Positions 1 through 8,109 of a stretch of 42,529 nucleotides of DNA are shown here, piece by piece. Source of the DNA: a virus. The stretch's first letter is position 1. Every line of letters begins with the position of its first letter. The stretch covers positions 1 to 42,529 of the IMG/VR virus record IMGVR_UViG_3300010299_000013; one strand, given 5' to 3'. The translations under genes and the position numbers were made by a program. The notes under the pieces are model-generated. The model worked only from the letters and a program-made list of their open reading frames with translations. It was not told the DNA's origin and did not search any database.

Positions 1-2
1 CA

Positions 3-224
3 TCATCCGTACCAGGAAGCCGTTGGGTATTTCGTTGTGGATCTGCACACGCTCACGCATTAATTTCAGGATCTTCTGAAACAACAATTCGTCCGTTTAC
101 TGATGGTTCAGCAAACGGTGGTCAGTGTGCATTAGAAAACGTTGTTGGCTCTTCTGTTGTTCTTATGTCAGATGGAGCAAACTGGGTTGTTCTTGGTAAC
201 TCAGGTTCTTTGACCATTTCATAA
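3..224 (+). CDS. C-terminal end of a fibre-like virion protein (5' partial)
   Basis: An open frame runs in from the left edge and stops at TAA 222-224, giving the last 73 residues of a protein whose start lies outside the window. The tail is rich in Gly, Ser, Thr and Val and ends with a block containing VVLMSDGANWVVLG and NSGSLTIS. Short beta-rich endings of the form 'DG-x-W-V-V-L' are common at the C-termini of phage fibre, head-decoration and other trimeric virion proteins. That family link is inferred from style only. The position ahead of neck genes fits a virion protein, but no specific T4 homologue can be named. Confidence 0.6.
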   Translation, partial: SSVPGSRWVFRCGSAHAHALISGSSETTIRPFTDGSANGGQCALENVVGSSVVLMSDGANWVVLGNSGSLTIS

Positions 225-273
225 TGTCCTTTTTTCGGCATTCATGCTGGAAATCTGATATATATTAATTGTT

Positions 274-606
274 ATGAAGCTACAAGACATTTGTGAAGGA
301 ATCATAGCACGGCATAGATATCCAATCATTATGGGAAATGATTTCATTCTCAAATTGATTAAAAACATTGCTGAAAAAGATTTGTTTTCTGACGATCTTT
401 TGGGGGAAATTGATCTAAATCCATTTAATGAAATGGCTGGTTCATTGCACCAAGATACATTTCCAATGATTCATGAGCCTTTTACTGAACCTCTTATTAC
501 AGAGCCTCAGATATATTGTGATAATTCAAATTTTGATATTGTTGTTGAAAATACAATTGCTGGTTGGCCAGCTACTTTTGCAGATATCATGACTAGTGTG
601 TCTTAA
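274..606 (+). CDS. Hypothetical protein, 110 aa
   Basis: This acidic 110-residue protein begins MKLQDICEGIIARH and was not recognised. The N-terminal half is helical in character; the C-terminal half is rich in Pro, Glu and Thr with repeated EP dipeptides (about residues 68-80) and looks extended. No Cys or His cluster and no membrane segment are visible. No Shine-Dalgarno sequence precedes the ATG. An A+T box (260-267) lies 6 bases before the start codon, as at several other genes here. The start is therefore set by the only upstream ATG. It stands alone between a fibre-like gene and the next small gene. Confidence 0.6.
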   Translation: MKLQDICEGIIARHRYPIIMGNDFILKLIKNIAEKDLFSDDLLGEIDLNPFNEMAGSLHQDTFPMIHEPFTEPLITEPQIYCDNSNFDIVVENTIAGWPATFADIMTSVS

Positions 607-620
607 TATAATAAATTTGG

Positions 621-628
621 TATAATAT
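621..628 (+). promoter_or_regulatory. -10-like box TATAATAT just before a start codon
   Basis: TATAATAT lies 4 bases before the ATG at 633, and no Shine-Dalgarno sequence lies between them. If this is a T4-type late or sigma70-type -10 box, transcription would start at about the ATG itself. No -35 element is obvious. Confidence 0.35.
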
Positions 629-632
629 CTAC

Positions 633-1085
633 ATGAAACTATCTAACATTTTTGACAAAATAAGAGAAAAATTTGCATGGGAACGTTCAAAGATCCCAGA
701 TGAAAGATTTTATTACTTTTTCTGGGACCTTGTCCATTATCACAAAGGCATTACTAACAGGTATACTCGTCCAAAATTTCTTGATTCAAATAAAAATGAA
801 CTTGAAGTTAATAAAGACGATATTGTTGATGCATTAGAAGAAGCTATTAGAGAGTTTAGCTTACGACTAATGAAAATTAATTCTAAGCTTTCTCATCCAA
901 TTAATCTTAATAACATTAATCGATATGGATGGGAATGGATTATGGGATATGCAAAATTAATAATTTTCCGTGATTATAGCGGAGAATATGAACAAACAAA
1001 TAAAAAAATTGAAAATCATAAAAACTCTTTATCTGGAATTTTCAAAGATCCAACAAGGATTGGTTATAAAGGAAAATTGCGTTAA
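633..1085 (+). CDS. Hypothetical protein, 150 aa
   Basis: This basic, aromatic-rich 150-residue protein begins MKLSNIFDKIREKF and has no family I recognise. It has many Trp, Tyr and Phe residues in the first third (FYYFFWDLVHYH, about residues 26-37), then a charged helical middle and a short Lys/Gly-rich end. No signal peptide or zinc motif is visible. There is no Shine-Dalgarno sequence. The gene converges on the minus-strand metallopeptidase and the two stop codons share the palindrome TTAA (1082-1085), which leaves no room for a terminator between them. Confidence 0.6.
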   Translation: MKLSNIFDKIREKFAWERSKIPDERFYYFFWDLVHYHKGITNRYTRPKFLDSNKNELEVNKDDIVDALEEAIREFSLRLMKINSKLSHPINLNNINRYGWEWIMGYAKLIIFRDYSGEYEQTNKKIENHKNSLSGIFKDPTRIGYKGKLR

Positions 1086-1504
1086 TCTAGAGTTGTATAA
1101 ATTTGTGGATTGTTAATTCCATAAGCCTTAACAATCTGTCCGGCGACGGCGTTGGCTTCATCTTCAATATGACCTCCAACGCCGTCTTCATGTACAACCT
1201 CAATACGTTCTTCTTCATTTTGCAAGTGGTGTACAAGTTCATGAGCCAAGCTTCTTAGAATATCTGACAGACATCGTCCTCGCCCAACGACTTTGATTCT
1301 TTTAGCGTCTGGCCAATATGCTCCATGAGTTCCTTTTGGAATTTGATTTACAATAGAAACGATTGGTATTTCTTGTAATCCAAGGCGTTCTGCACAAAAA
1401 TCCATAAATGATGAAATCTCTGATTCGATTCCTCGTTTATCATTGATTTGGATTTTTAGCTTTCGCTCTTCAATCATTTCTCGTATTAGTGCACGTAGAA
1501 GCAT
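1082..1504 (-). CDS. HExxH zinc metallopeptidase-like protein, 140 aa
   Basis: The protein carries LAHELVHHLQN (about residues 87-97), a classic HExxH zinc-binding and catalytic motif, followed about 25 residues later by DEANAVAGQ. The Glu or Asp there is a plausible third zinc ligand, as in gluzincin-type or ImmA/SprT-like small metallopeptidases. This supports a zinc-dependent peptidase fold; the substrate is unknown. The N-terminus MLLRALIREMIEE is an amphipathic helix with (I/L)-x-E sites and resembles T4 capsid-targeting peptides. That would fit a protein carried in the head, which is an inference. It is transcribed against the structural genes. Upstream on the minus strand, GAAAG may act as a weak ribosome binding site. 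Confidence 0.75.
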   Translation of the reverse strand: MLLRALIREMIEERKLKIQINDKRGIESEISSFMDFCAERLGLQEIPIVSIVNQIPKGTHGAYWPDAKRIKVVGRGRCLSDILRSLAHELVHHLQNEEERIEVVHEDGVGGHIEDEANAVAGQIVKAYGINNPQIYTTLD

Positions 1505-1536
1505 ATAATATAACTATTCATCTTTCAAGAGCATTT

Positions 1537-1549
1537 CCATATTTATTGG
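1537..1549. promoter_or_regulatory. A+T box between divergent genes, possible bidirectional late promoter
   Basis: The 13 bases CCATATTTATTGG contain ATATTTAT on the plus strand and AATAAATA on the minus strand, the latter matching seven of eight positions of the T4 late consensus TATAAATA. The box lies 7 bases before the gp13-like ATG (1554) and about 35 bases before the divergent metallopeptidase ATG (1504). Confidence 0.4.
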
Positions 1550-1553
1550 TATT

Positions 1554-2726
1554 ATGCCATTTGCTAACGTAGTACGTCCAACACCTTACGGTATTTTTGA
1601 TTCAGATACTGTTTTTCAAACGTTTGCTGATAATACTGTGACATTTGTTAAAAGGTCGCTTGGAGATGATGTTTTATCTGTAGAACTTACATCCAAAGCA
1701 ATTTGGGCATGTTTGGAAGAAGCTGTTCTTGCATGGAATGCATATATTCTAGAATTCCAGGCTAAATCTAATTTAGCGAATATTTTAGGTCAGCCAACTG
1801 GATCAAATGTTCAAAACCTATACCCCAGAGAAACATTGGAATTTCTTCTTAGACAAGCTGAACCATATGCAATGGCTGCATCTTATTCTGGATATCAAAA
1901 TGAAGTTTCTGGTTCAATAACATTAGAACCTGGTAGACAAGATTATGATTTAACAACCGAGCTTGTAAATGCAAGTGGAACTCCATTATTTCAACTTCAA
2001 GCAACAGGATCTGTTCGACCATTTAGAGTTACGGAAGTATTTCATTTTAGTCCAGCTGTTGCATTTAGGTTTTTTGATAGCACAAGTGCTATAAACTTTT
2101 TGAATAATGAATTTAGTTTTGAAAGTTTTACGCCAGAAACTGTGTTTTATGTATTGCCAGTATTTGAAGATTTACTTAGACAAGGACAAATGCAAATGTC
2201 CCAACGTGTAAGAAGATCAAATTACAGTTATCGTATTGTTGGTCAAAACTTGAGAATATTTCCACTTCCAAGACCAACATCAAATCCTAGAAAATTGTTT
2301 GTAAGAGTTCAATTTGTATCAGATGCATTTGGAACAGCAAGTGGATCATTTCAGGATGATTCAATTTATGGAATTTCCCATCTTGGAAATATTCCATATG
2401 AAGATATTCAATTCAATACAATTAATGCTGTTGGAAGACAATGGATTAGAGAATATTGTTTAGCTCTTTGTATGATTACTCTTGGATTTATTAGAGGTAA
2501 AGTTAGAAATATTCCTGTGCCAAACACAGATGTTCAACTTAACTACGATGATCTTCTTGAAAGAGGATATGCAGACAAAGAACGTTTAGTTGAGCAGATA
2601 AGAGAAATGCTTGAATCTTTAACTTATCAATCTCTTATTGAACGTGAAGCTGATAAAAGTGAAAACTTGACCAGACAACTTCGTGGAATACCAATGCCTA
2701 ATGGTTGGTTTATAATTCCTGGATAA
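1554..2726 (+). CDS. 13: Neck protein, T4 gp13-like
   Basis: In T4, gp13 and gp14 form the neck that closes the filled head and receives the tail. Two blocks support the match. Residues 34-65 contain RSLGDDVLSVELTSKAIWAC, which follows the T4 gp13 pattern LG-x5-VELT-x3-I-x2-C near its start. Near residues 300-360, a Trp-rich helix and a charged tail (YDDLLERGYADKERLVEQI) match the end of gp13 in order and spacing. At 390 residues it is longer than T4 gp13 (309), with extra beta-rich sequence in the middle. The next genes are gp14- and gp15-like, as in T4. No Shine-Dalgarno sequence is seen; an A+T box ends 7 bases before the ATG. Confidence 0.82.
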   Translation: MPFANVVRPTPYGIFDSDTVFQTFADNTVTFVKRSLGDDVLSVELTSKAIWACLEEAVLAWNAYILEFQAKSNLANILGQPTGSNVQNLYPRETLEFLLRQAEPYAMAASYSGYQNEVSGSITLEPGRQDYDLTTELVNASGTPLFQLQATGSVRPFRVTEVFHFSPAVAFRFFDSTSAINFLNNEFSFESFTPETVFYVLPVFEDLLRQGQMQMSQRVRRSNYSYRIVGQNLRIFPLPRPTSNPRKLFVRVQFVSDAFGTASGSFQDDSIYGISHLGNIPYEDIQFNTINAVGRQWIREYCLALCMITLGFIRGKVRNIPVPNTDVQLNYDDLLERGYADKERLVEQIREMLESLTYQSLIEREADKSENLTRQLRGIPMPNGWFIIPG

Positions 2727-2740
2727 CATAATTAAATTTA

Positions 2741-3430
2741 ATGCCACGCTTATTCGTAACACCCAGAGAAATTGATTTTATCAATGACATTGCTAAAGAA
2801 GTGACCAAGGATATTGTTGGTCATAAGATTTATTATTTTCCAATTTCTTTTGATAAAACAAAAGTTCATGATGTTTACGAAGAAGCAATTGAAAAAATTA
2901 CAGAAGAAACAATTGAAATAAATTGTATTGTTGATTGGCAGCCAGCTGATGTAAAAACAAATAAATTTGGTCAAGATTCTATTTTGGCAATTAAGGTCTA
3001 TATTCAATCTCGTGACATGATTCAAAAAGGAATTGATTTAAAGGATGGAGATTTTTTTAGTTATGGTAGAGATATCTACGAAATTACTACTGTAAAAACT
3101 TTTAGAAATATTTATGGACAGATTGAGTATGATGACGGAATTGAATTAACAGCACGTCAAGTTCGTCGTGATAACTTTGCGGTTAGACCACCTGGACCAT
3201 TAGAAGAGAGTCACAGTGATGATGATGCTATTCAAGATACATTCCATCAACAAAGAGGCTTCTCAGAGAACAGAGATGGACCTACAGGAGATAGACACGA
3301 TCTTGTTGATAAGGGTGTTCTTGATGCACCAGATATAGATGAACCTGCTGAAGTTTCAAGAAGAGGAACAACGGGTAATGTTGGCAGCGGATTCTATGGA
3401 GAAGGCGATACGCCTAACACAACATCATAA
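2741..3430 (+). CDS. 14: Neck / head-completion protein, T4 gp14-like
   Basis: It follows the gp13-like gene by 14 bases, as gp14 follows gp13 in T4. Residues 30-40 (HKIYYFPISFD) align with the T4 gp14 segment that reads ECYYVPREY, and residues 96-120 (LKDGDFFSYGRDIYEITTVK) follow the gp14 pattern 'GD-I-Y-F-x-LFEI'. These positions suggest the same small beta-barrel neck fold. About the last 75 residues are Gly-, Asp- and Arg-rich and appear disordered. Its length (229) is near T4 gp14 (256). It is expected to sit between gp13 and the tail terminator. Confidence 0.75.
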   Translation: MPRLFVTPREIDFINDIAKEVTKDIVGHKIYYFPISFDKTKVHDVYEEAIEKITEETIEINCIVDWQPADVKTNKFGQDSILAIKVYIQSRDMIQKGIDLKDGDFFSYGRDIYEITTVKTFRNIYGQIEYDDGIELTARQVRRDNFAVRPPGPLEESHSDDDAIQDTFHQQRGFSENRDGPTGDRHDLVDKGVLDAPDIDEPAEVSRRGTTGNVGSGFYGEGDTPNTTS

Positions 3431-3773
3431 TGTTTAATGGTTTTACTTCTCCAAGAACCTCAACATCAACAAACCATTCACCACTACTGTTTTTAGGTTC
3501 TTGGTTTTTAAAATGTGTCATCCATTCTTTTAGCTCTGGATCTGATTTTGGATCTGGGGTTCTTGTAGAACCTCTCAGAAGATCTTCTTTTAAATGCATT
3601 AAACGAAAATTACCAACAACTTTACCTTGATATTTAGAACCAAGTAAATCAACCATTGAACCAGCAGGATATTTGTTTTCTAATTCTTCTTTTGTTATAA
3701 TAATAAATAATACAACATTTGAATCGACATAGTTATTAGCGAGATGACCACTCAAAAAGAAATGGCCAATCAA
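3414..3773 (-). CDS. Minus-strand hypothetical protein between neck genes
   Basis: A reading frame on the minus strand fills the gap between the gp14- and gp15-like genes and looks like real protein: KEELENKYPAGSMVDLLGSK, then a charged run, then GEWFVDVEVLGEVKPL. The composition (Asp, Glu, Lys, Pro, Gly, few Ser or Cys) is unlike the usual antisense shadow. The start is unclear: the most upstream in-frame start is TTG at 3773, inside the gp15-like gene, and the coding-like part begins only around 3705. The last 17 bases overlap the gp14-like gene. Function unknown. Confidence 0.55.
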   Translation of the reverse strand: MIGHFFLSGHLANNYVDSNVVLFIIITKEELENKYPAGSMVDLLGSKYQGKVVGNFRLMHLKEDLLRGSTRTPDPKSDPELKEWMTHFKNQEPKNSSGEWFVDVEVLGEVKPLNIMMLC

Positions 3774-4949
3774 CCAATTGGCAACAGGCTTTTATCAGGA
3801 TATGAGGGAGCAAATGTTCCTGAAGATTTCAAAATTCCATCTGTTGGTATTGAAGATGTAGATAGAGCCATGTTCAATCTTTTTGATAAAAATAATCAAA
3901 TTTACATTGTAACTCGTGATGATGAATCTATTGAACAATTTGAAAAGAAAGTACCAGTTGTTTTTGCAACTGGTGAAAGATTTGCATTAAGAGAAAGAAG
4001 AAACCCAATTCGTGATAAAAGCGGTGCATTAATACTTCCAATTATTTCAATTCGAAGAACTGGAATTAATCAAGCTAAAGAAAACATGGGAAGTGCTATT
4101 GGTCAGGATACTGGAGATTTTGTAATTAAAAATAGATTATCTTCTAAAGATCCAAAATTTCAAAATGCCATTAATAGATTGGCATTACAAAATCAGCAAA
4201 ATGTTGGATCTGAAAGTAATTTACTAAATGCAACAACTCAACAAGGAGCAAATCCTGGTACTTTAGCAACACGAAGAAATGGCTTTTTCAGATCTGAAAA
4301 AGGTCTTTTATCTAATGATGTAAGTCAAAATATAACAGAAGTTATTTCAATACCTTTTCCATTGAGATATGTGGTGACCTATGAAGTTGTCTTTTGGACA
4401 AGCTTTCAAACTCACATGAATCAAATGATTGAAAAGGTATTAACAAATTATGATGGGCAAGGTCACACATATAAACTAACAACAGAAAAGGGTTATTATT
4501 TCGTAGCTTATTTTGATGAAGAAATACAAACCCAAGACAACTTTGATGAATTCACCGATGATGAACGTGTTCATAGATATGCATTTAACGTTCAAGTAAC
4601 GGCTTATATGTTAGCAAATAGAAATGGTGGAGATATGGTTCCATTTAGGCGCTATCTCTCGGCTCCACAAATTTCTTTTGGTATTTTTGATGGAAATCTT
4701 GAATACCCACGCGACGAAGGTACAGCGCCCACCGGTAAGCCTGAAGATTTTATATTGGATGATATTCAAAATTTAGATAACAGAGGAAGACCAATCAAAA
4801 GATTGCAGGATATTTTTGAAAGAAGGGTTATTGTAGACCCTTTTTCGGGCGAAAATGAGAGAGCTTTTGTAAGAATAAAACGAAGAAATGCACGAGCTGG
4901 GGAGACGACAATAAGTACAAAAAGGCTTCTAGATGTGGAAATTCCATAA
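3744..4949 (+). CDS. 15: Tail sheath terminator/stabiliser, T4 gp15-like
   Basis: T4 gp15 caps the contracted or extended sheath and joins tail to neck. The core block at about residues 205-295 (RYVVTYEVVFWTSFQTHMNQ, then EKVLTNY, then VHRYAFNVQVTAYML) follows T4 gp15, where a 'YELSIFTRYEDDMFQIVEQI' strand-helix is followed by 'RRRIEWSLTFEVNGWM'. At 401 residues it is longer than T4 gp15 (272), with an N-terminal extension and a Gln/Asn-rich linker near residues 135-175. Order (after gp14, before sheath) agrees. The ATG at 3744 has only a weak GAG upstream; ATG 3762 is an alternative. Confidence 0.8.
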   Translation: MTTQKEMANQPIGNRLLSGYEGANVPEDFKIPSVGIEDVDRAMFNLFDKNNQIYIVTRDDESIEQFEKKVPVVFATGERFALRERRNPIRDKSGALILPIISIRRTGINQAKENMGSAIGQDTGDFVIKNRLSSKDPKFQNAINRLALQNQQNVGSESNLLNATTQQGANPGTLATRRNGFFRSEKGLLSNDVSQNITEVISIPFPLRYVVTYEVVFWTSFQTHMNQMIEKVLTNYDGQGHTYKLTTEKGYYFVAYFDEEIQTQDNFDEFTDDERVHRYAFNVQVTAYMLANRNGGDMVPFRRYLSAPQISFGIFDGNLEYPRDEGTAPTGKPEDFILDDIQNLDNRGRPIKRLQDIFERRVIVDPFSGENERAFVRIKRRNARAGETTISTKRLLDVEIP

Positions 4950-4960
4950 AGGAAGCCTTT
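4921..4960 (+). repeat. Inverted repeat across the gp15-like stop codon
   Basis: AAAGGCTTC (4921-4929) and GAAGCCTTT (4952-4960) form a perfect 9-bp stem whose loop contains the stop codon TAA 4947-4949 and a small inner GGAA/TTCC pair. No T run follows, so it is not a standard intrinsic terminator. It could slow transcript decay or separate gp15 and sheath expression. Confidence 0.5.
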
Positions 4961-4996
4961 GTGGCAAAATCGTGTTTTGAATACGTGGTCACTACT

Positions 4997-5004
4997 TATT
5001 TATA
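4997..5004 (+). promoter_or_regulatory. Candidate late promoter box before the sheath gene
   Basis: TATTTATA lies 41 bases before the sheath ATG, ahead of a strong ribosome binding site (AGGAGA at about 5030). The box reads TATAAATA, the T4 late consensus, on the opposite strand, so the orientation is uncertain. Confidence 0.3.
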
Positions 5005-5044
5005 GCGTAATCAACCCTCTCTGCGGGTAAGGAGAACACAAAGA

Positions 5045-8000
5045 ATGGTCAAGGCTAAAGAGCAAACATTCAGATCAGCAGGATTTTTCGATCGAGAGAT
5101 TGATCTCACAGCACGTCAAGAGGGTCCAGTCGGAGTCCCTGCCGGTATTATCGGTACAGCTCAGCGTGGACCAGCATTCGTGCCGGTCACTCTCGGTTCA
5201 TTCCCAGATTTTGAAACACGTTTTGGAACATTGGAGCCAAAACACCCAGGAGCATATGCTGCTCAAAGATTTTTGGAAAACAGAACTGCATTGTCCTTTA
5301 TGCGAGTACTTGGCGCTGGAGCCAATGATTCAACAGCAGATATCGAACTAACAAGGCTTACTGGACAAGTAAGAAGTGCTGGTTTTGTTGTGACAGGAAC
5401 AGTCGCTTCGGATGCCAGACGAATTGGTGCAGTTCAGTTATTGGTGGCAAAGCACGAGATTCAAACAAATGAAACTCTTGGAATGCCAGTCTTTACTGAC
5501 AACGATAGTTTCGCTGCAACTTCTGCAACAAATGACGCCTTTATTGTTAGAGCAATGCTTTTCAATACTAGTGGTTCAAGATTCTTGATTGCAGACGGAG
5601 ATGAAGAATTAACAGGATCTCAGCTTGCTGGACCTGTCATTGATGATTTAGCATCTCTTAACTCTAGCAATAATTTCAAGCTTATTTTGAGCAGTGCACT
5701 TGGTGCTGATATTTATACAGCTTCTTTGAATCCAAGTTCTGCCAATTATATTGGAAAGATCCTCAATAAGAATCCAGAAAGATTCCCAGAAAAACAACAC
5801 CTTCTTTATCTTGATTTTGCTGTTGATGATGAAATCGCAACAGTTTCTTCAGATACAAGTTCAATTGCCATTCTTTCTGGTTCGGAACTTACATCATCTA
5901 ATTCTGGTGATAGAACTATTCCATTCCTTGATGCATTTGGTCACTTTGATACCAGATTCACTGCTGCAAAGACTACAAGCTTTATTTCACAACCTTTCGG
6001 TACTACAGAGTTTGATTTGTTTTATTTTGAAGCATTGGATGATGGAGCTTATCCAAATGATAAGTTCAAGATTTCTATTGCTGATTTAAGAGCAAGCACA
6101 GATCCAAGTAATCCATTTGGAACATTCACTGTTCAGGTTCGTGCTTGGGATGATACTGACCAAGATCCACAAATCTTGGAAAGATTCCCAGGATGTACTC
6201 TTGATCCACGTTCTGACGATTACGTTGGAAAGAGGGTTGGAGATCGCAAGATTAAGTACATGTTTGACGCCGATGCTGACGAAGAGCGTCGTTTGGTCGA
6301 TGAAGGAAGATACGATAACAAATCTACACGTGTTCGAATTGTTATGAATGAGGCTGTTGAAAGACGACTCGTTCCAGCAAAGGTATTACCATTTGGATTC
6401 CGTGGAATGGAAGTTTTGAAAACAAACGATCTTTTGACAGATGCCATCCCAGATGCTGCACAAACTCGTATCGGTGGATCTGGTTCAATCGATCTTCTTT
6501 CTGGATCTATTGTTCCTCCACTTCCATATAGGTTCAAGGTAACAAGAGGATCTGTTTCTTCAACAGGCTTTGCTGGAAACCCTGGTGTTTCTGAAGAAAC
6601 AGATGGTCGTCTTTACTGGGGCGCTAAACTTGAAAGAAACAAAGTTCCTTTGAACAGTAATGCCACCAAAGAGAAAAACAACTTGGCAACAGCTTATTCT
6701 AAGATGCATGCATTGCGTGGATTAGATATGCTTGTCACGGGTTCTGAAGCTGATAACTTCAATGAATCAAAGTTTACTCTTGCTCGTGTTGCATTTAGTA
6801 ATGCCGCTGTATCTGAACTTACCGGTACAGATGTTGAGCATATGCGTGAAGCTGCATATTTGAGAAATGCAACACCAGATCCTTCTGACTATACAGTAAC
6901 AGATGGTGTTCTTAGTTCTCGCATTACTCTTGGAACATTGATTAATCTAACATCATCTGTTGATTTCAACAGATTCCAAACATTCAATAAGTTTACTAAT
7001 ATTTTGATGGGTGGGTTTGATGGATTGAATATTCTTGATAAGCATGCTTCACGCATGACGGATAAAGGATCTTCAAGTGATACTGGTGGTGGTGCTGCTA
7101 GTGCCTATGTCTCACCGGGACTAGCATACAACCCAGCAGGAGTTGGAAAAGAAAATAATGCTGTATTCAGTTATAGAACAGCAGCAAGAATCTTTACTGA
7201 TCCATTTACTCTTTCTGCAAACGGTGCACGAGTTCCATCTGTAAACATCTTGGCAATACCAGGAATTAAAGATAGTTTCATTACAGATTACACTGCAACA
7301 AAAGTAAAAGAATTCGCATTGGCATTATATGTCATGGATATTCCAAGTTACGATGACAGTGGTGTTCGTTTGTTTGGAGATGAAGAATTAGCAAAACCAG
7401 ATGTTCGTAAAACATCTGAGAATTTTGATAGTAGAGCTATTGATAACAACTATGCTGCCGTTTACTTCCCAGATGTTGCATTAGAAGACAATGTAAACAA
7501 TAGGGTTGTTGAAGCACCAGCAAGTGTTGCAGCAGTTGCAGCTCTTGGGTTCAACGATAGAGTTGGATTCCCATGGTTTGCACCAGCTGGTTTCAATAGA
7601 GGAGCATTGAGTTTTGTTAGAAATCTCGATGTAAGATTAACAAAAGGCGATAGGGACATTTTGCAAGATGCAAGAATTAACCCTATTGCAAACTTCCCAA
7701 ATACTGGATTTGTCATCTTTGGTCAAAAAGACCTTCAGTTGGCACGTAGTGCTCTTGATAGAGTCAATATTAGAAGACTTCTTATTGAGATTAAGAGAAT
7801 TGTCTCTGCAATCGCAAGAAATCTTGTATTTGAACAGAATACGCCAGCTACACGTGCGCGCTTTGTAAACTCAGTTGTTCCTCAACTTGGTTTGATTCAG
7901 GCACAAGCAGGAATTGAAAGATTTGACGTCATCATGGACGAACGAAACAACAGAACAGAAGATATCGAACAAAATAAATTGAACGGTAGAATCGTTGTTG

Positions 8001-8068
8001 TTCCAACAAGGGCAGTCGAATTTATTGCAGTAGACTTTGTAGTCACAAATGCAGGTGTAATATTCTAA
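5045..8068 (+). CDS. 18: Tail sheath protein, T4 gp18-like, copy 1
   Basis: This 1007-residue protein is a contractile tail sheath subunit, the part that shortens to drive the tube through the host envelope. The start EIDLT then GPVGVPAGIIGTAQRGPAFV is a typical sheath N-terminus, and the C-terminal domain has the sheath hallmarks NILAIPGI, FPWFAPAGFNRGAL, INPIANFPNTGFVIFGQKDL and SALDRVNIRRLLIEIKR, ending in a beta strand EFIAVDFVV. It is longer than T4 gp18 (659), the excess being in the middle, which in sheath proteins forms outer-surface domains. AGGAGA precedes the ATG. A paralogue follows directly. Confidence 0.95.
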   Translation: MVKAKEQTFRSAGFFDREIDLTARQEGPVGVPAGIIGTAQRGPAFVPVTLGSFPDFETRFGTLEPKHPGAYAAQRFLENRTALSFMRVLGAGANDSTADIELTRLTGQVRSAGFVVTGTVASDARRIGAVQLLVAKHEIQTNETLGMPVFTDNDSFAATSATNDAFIVRAMLFNTSGSRFLIADGDEELTGSQLAGPVIDDLASLNSSNNFKLILSSALGADIYTASLNPSSANYIGKILNKNPERFPEKQHLLYLDFAVDDEIATVSSDTSSIAILSGSELTSSNSGDRTIPFLDAFGHFDTRFTAAKTTSFISQPFGTTEFDLFYFEALDDGAYPNDKFKISIADLRASTDPSNPFGTFTVQVRAWDDTDQDPQILERFPGCTLDPRSDDYVGKRVGDRKIKYMFDADADEERRLVDEGRYDNKSTRVRIVMNEAVERRLVPAKVLPFGFRGMEVLKTNDLLTDAIPDAAQTRIGGSGSIDLLSGSIVPPLPYRFKVTRGSVSSTGFAGNPGVSEETDGRLYWGAKLERNKVPLNSNATKEKNNLATAYSKMHALRGLDMLVTGSEADNFNESKFTLARVAFSNAAVSELTGTDVEHMREAAYLRNATPDPSDYTVTDGVLSSRITLGTLINLTSSVDFNRFQTFNKFTNILMGGFDGLNILDKHASRMTDKGSSSDTGGGAASAYVSPGLAYNPAGVGKENNAVFSYRTAARIFTDPFTLSANGARVPSVNILAIPGIKDSFITDYTATKVKEFALALYVMDIPSYDDSGVRLFGDEELAKPDVRKTSENFDSRAIDNNYAAVYFPDVALEDNVNNRVVEAPASVAAVAALGFNDRVGFPWFAPAGFNRGALSFVRNLDVRLTKGDRDILQDARINPIANFPNTGFVIFGQKDLQLARSALDRVNIRRLLIEIKRIVSAIARNLVFEQNTPATRARFVNSVVPQLGLIQAQAGIERFDVIMDERNNRTEDIEQNKLNGRIVVVPTRAVEFIAVDFVVTNAGVIF

Positions 8069-8109
8069 ACGTTTTTTCATGAAGTAAGTATTTAGATTAG
8101 GAGAACCCA

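Noticed and set aside
3430-3630. Plus-strand frame of 66 residues after the gp14-like gene
   Set aside because: Ser/Phe/Cys-rich composition is what the antisense of the better minus-strand frame gives; no ribosome binding site.
5751-6089. Plus-strand frame of 112 residues in another frame of sheath copy 1
   Set aside because: Leu/Phe/Ile-rich frame-shifted reading of a real gene.
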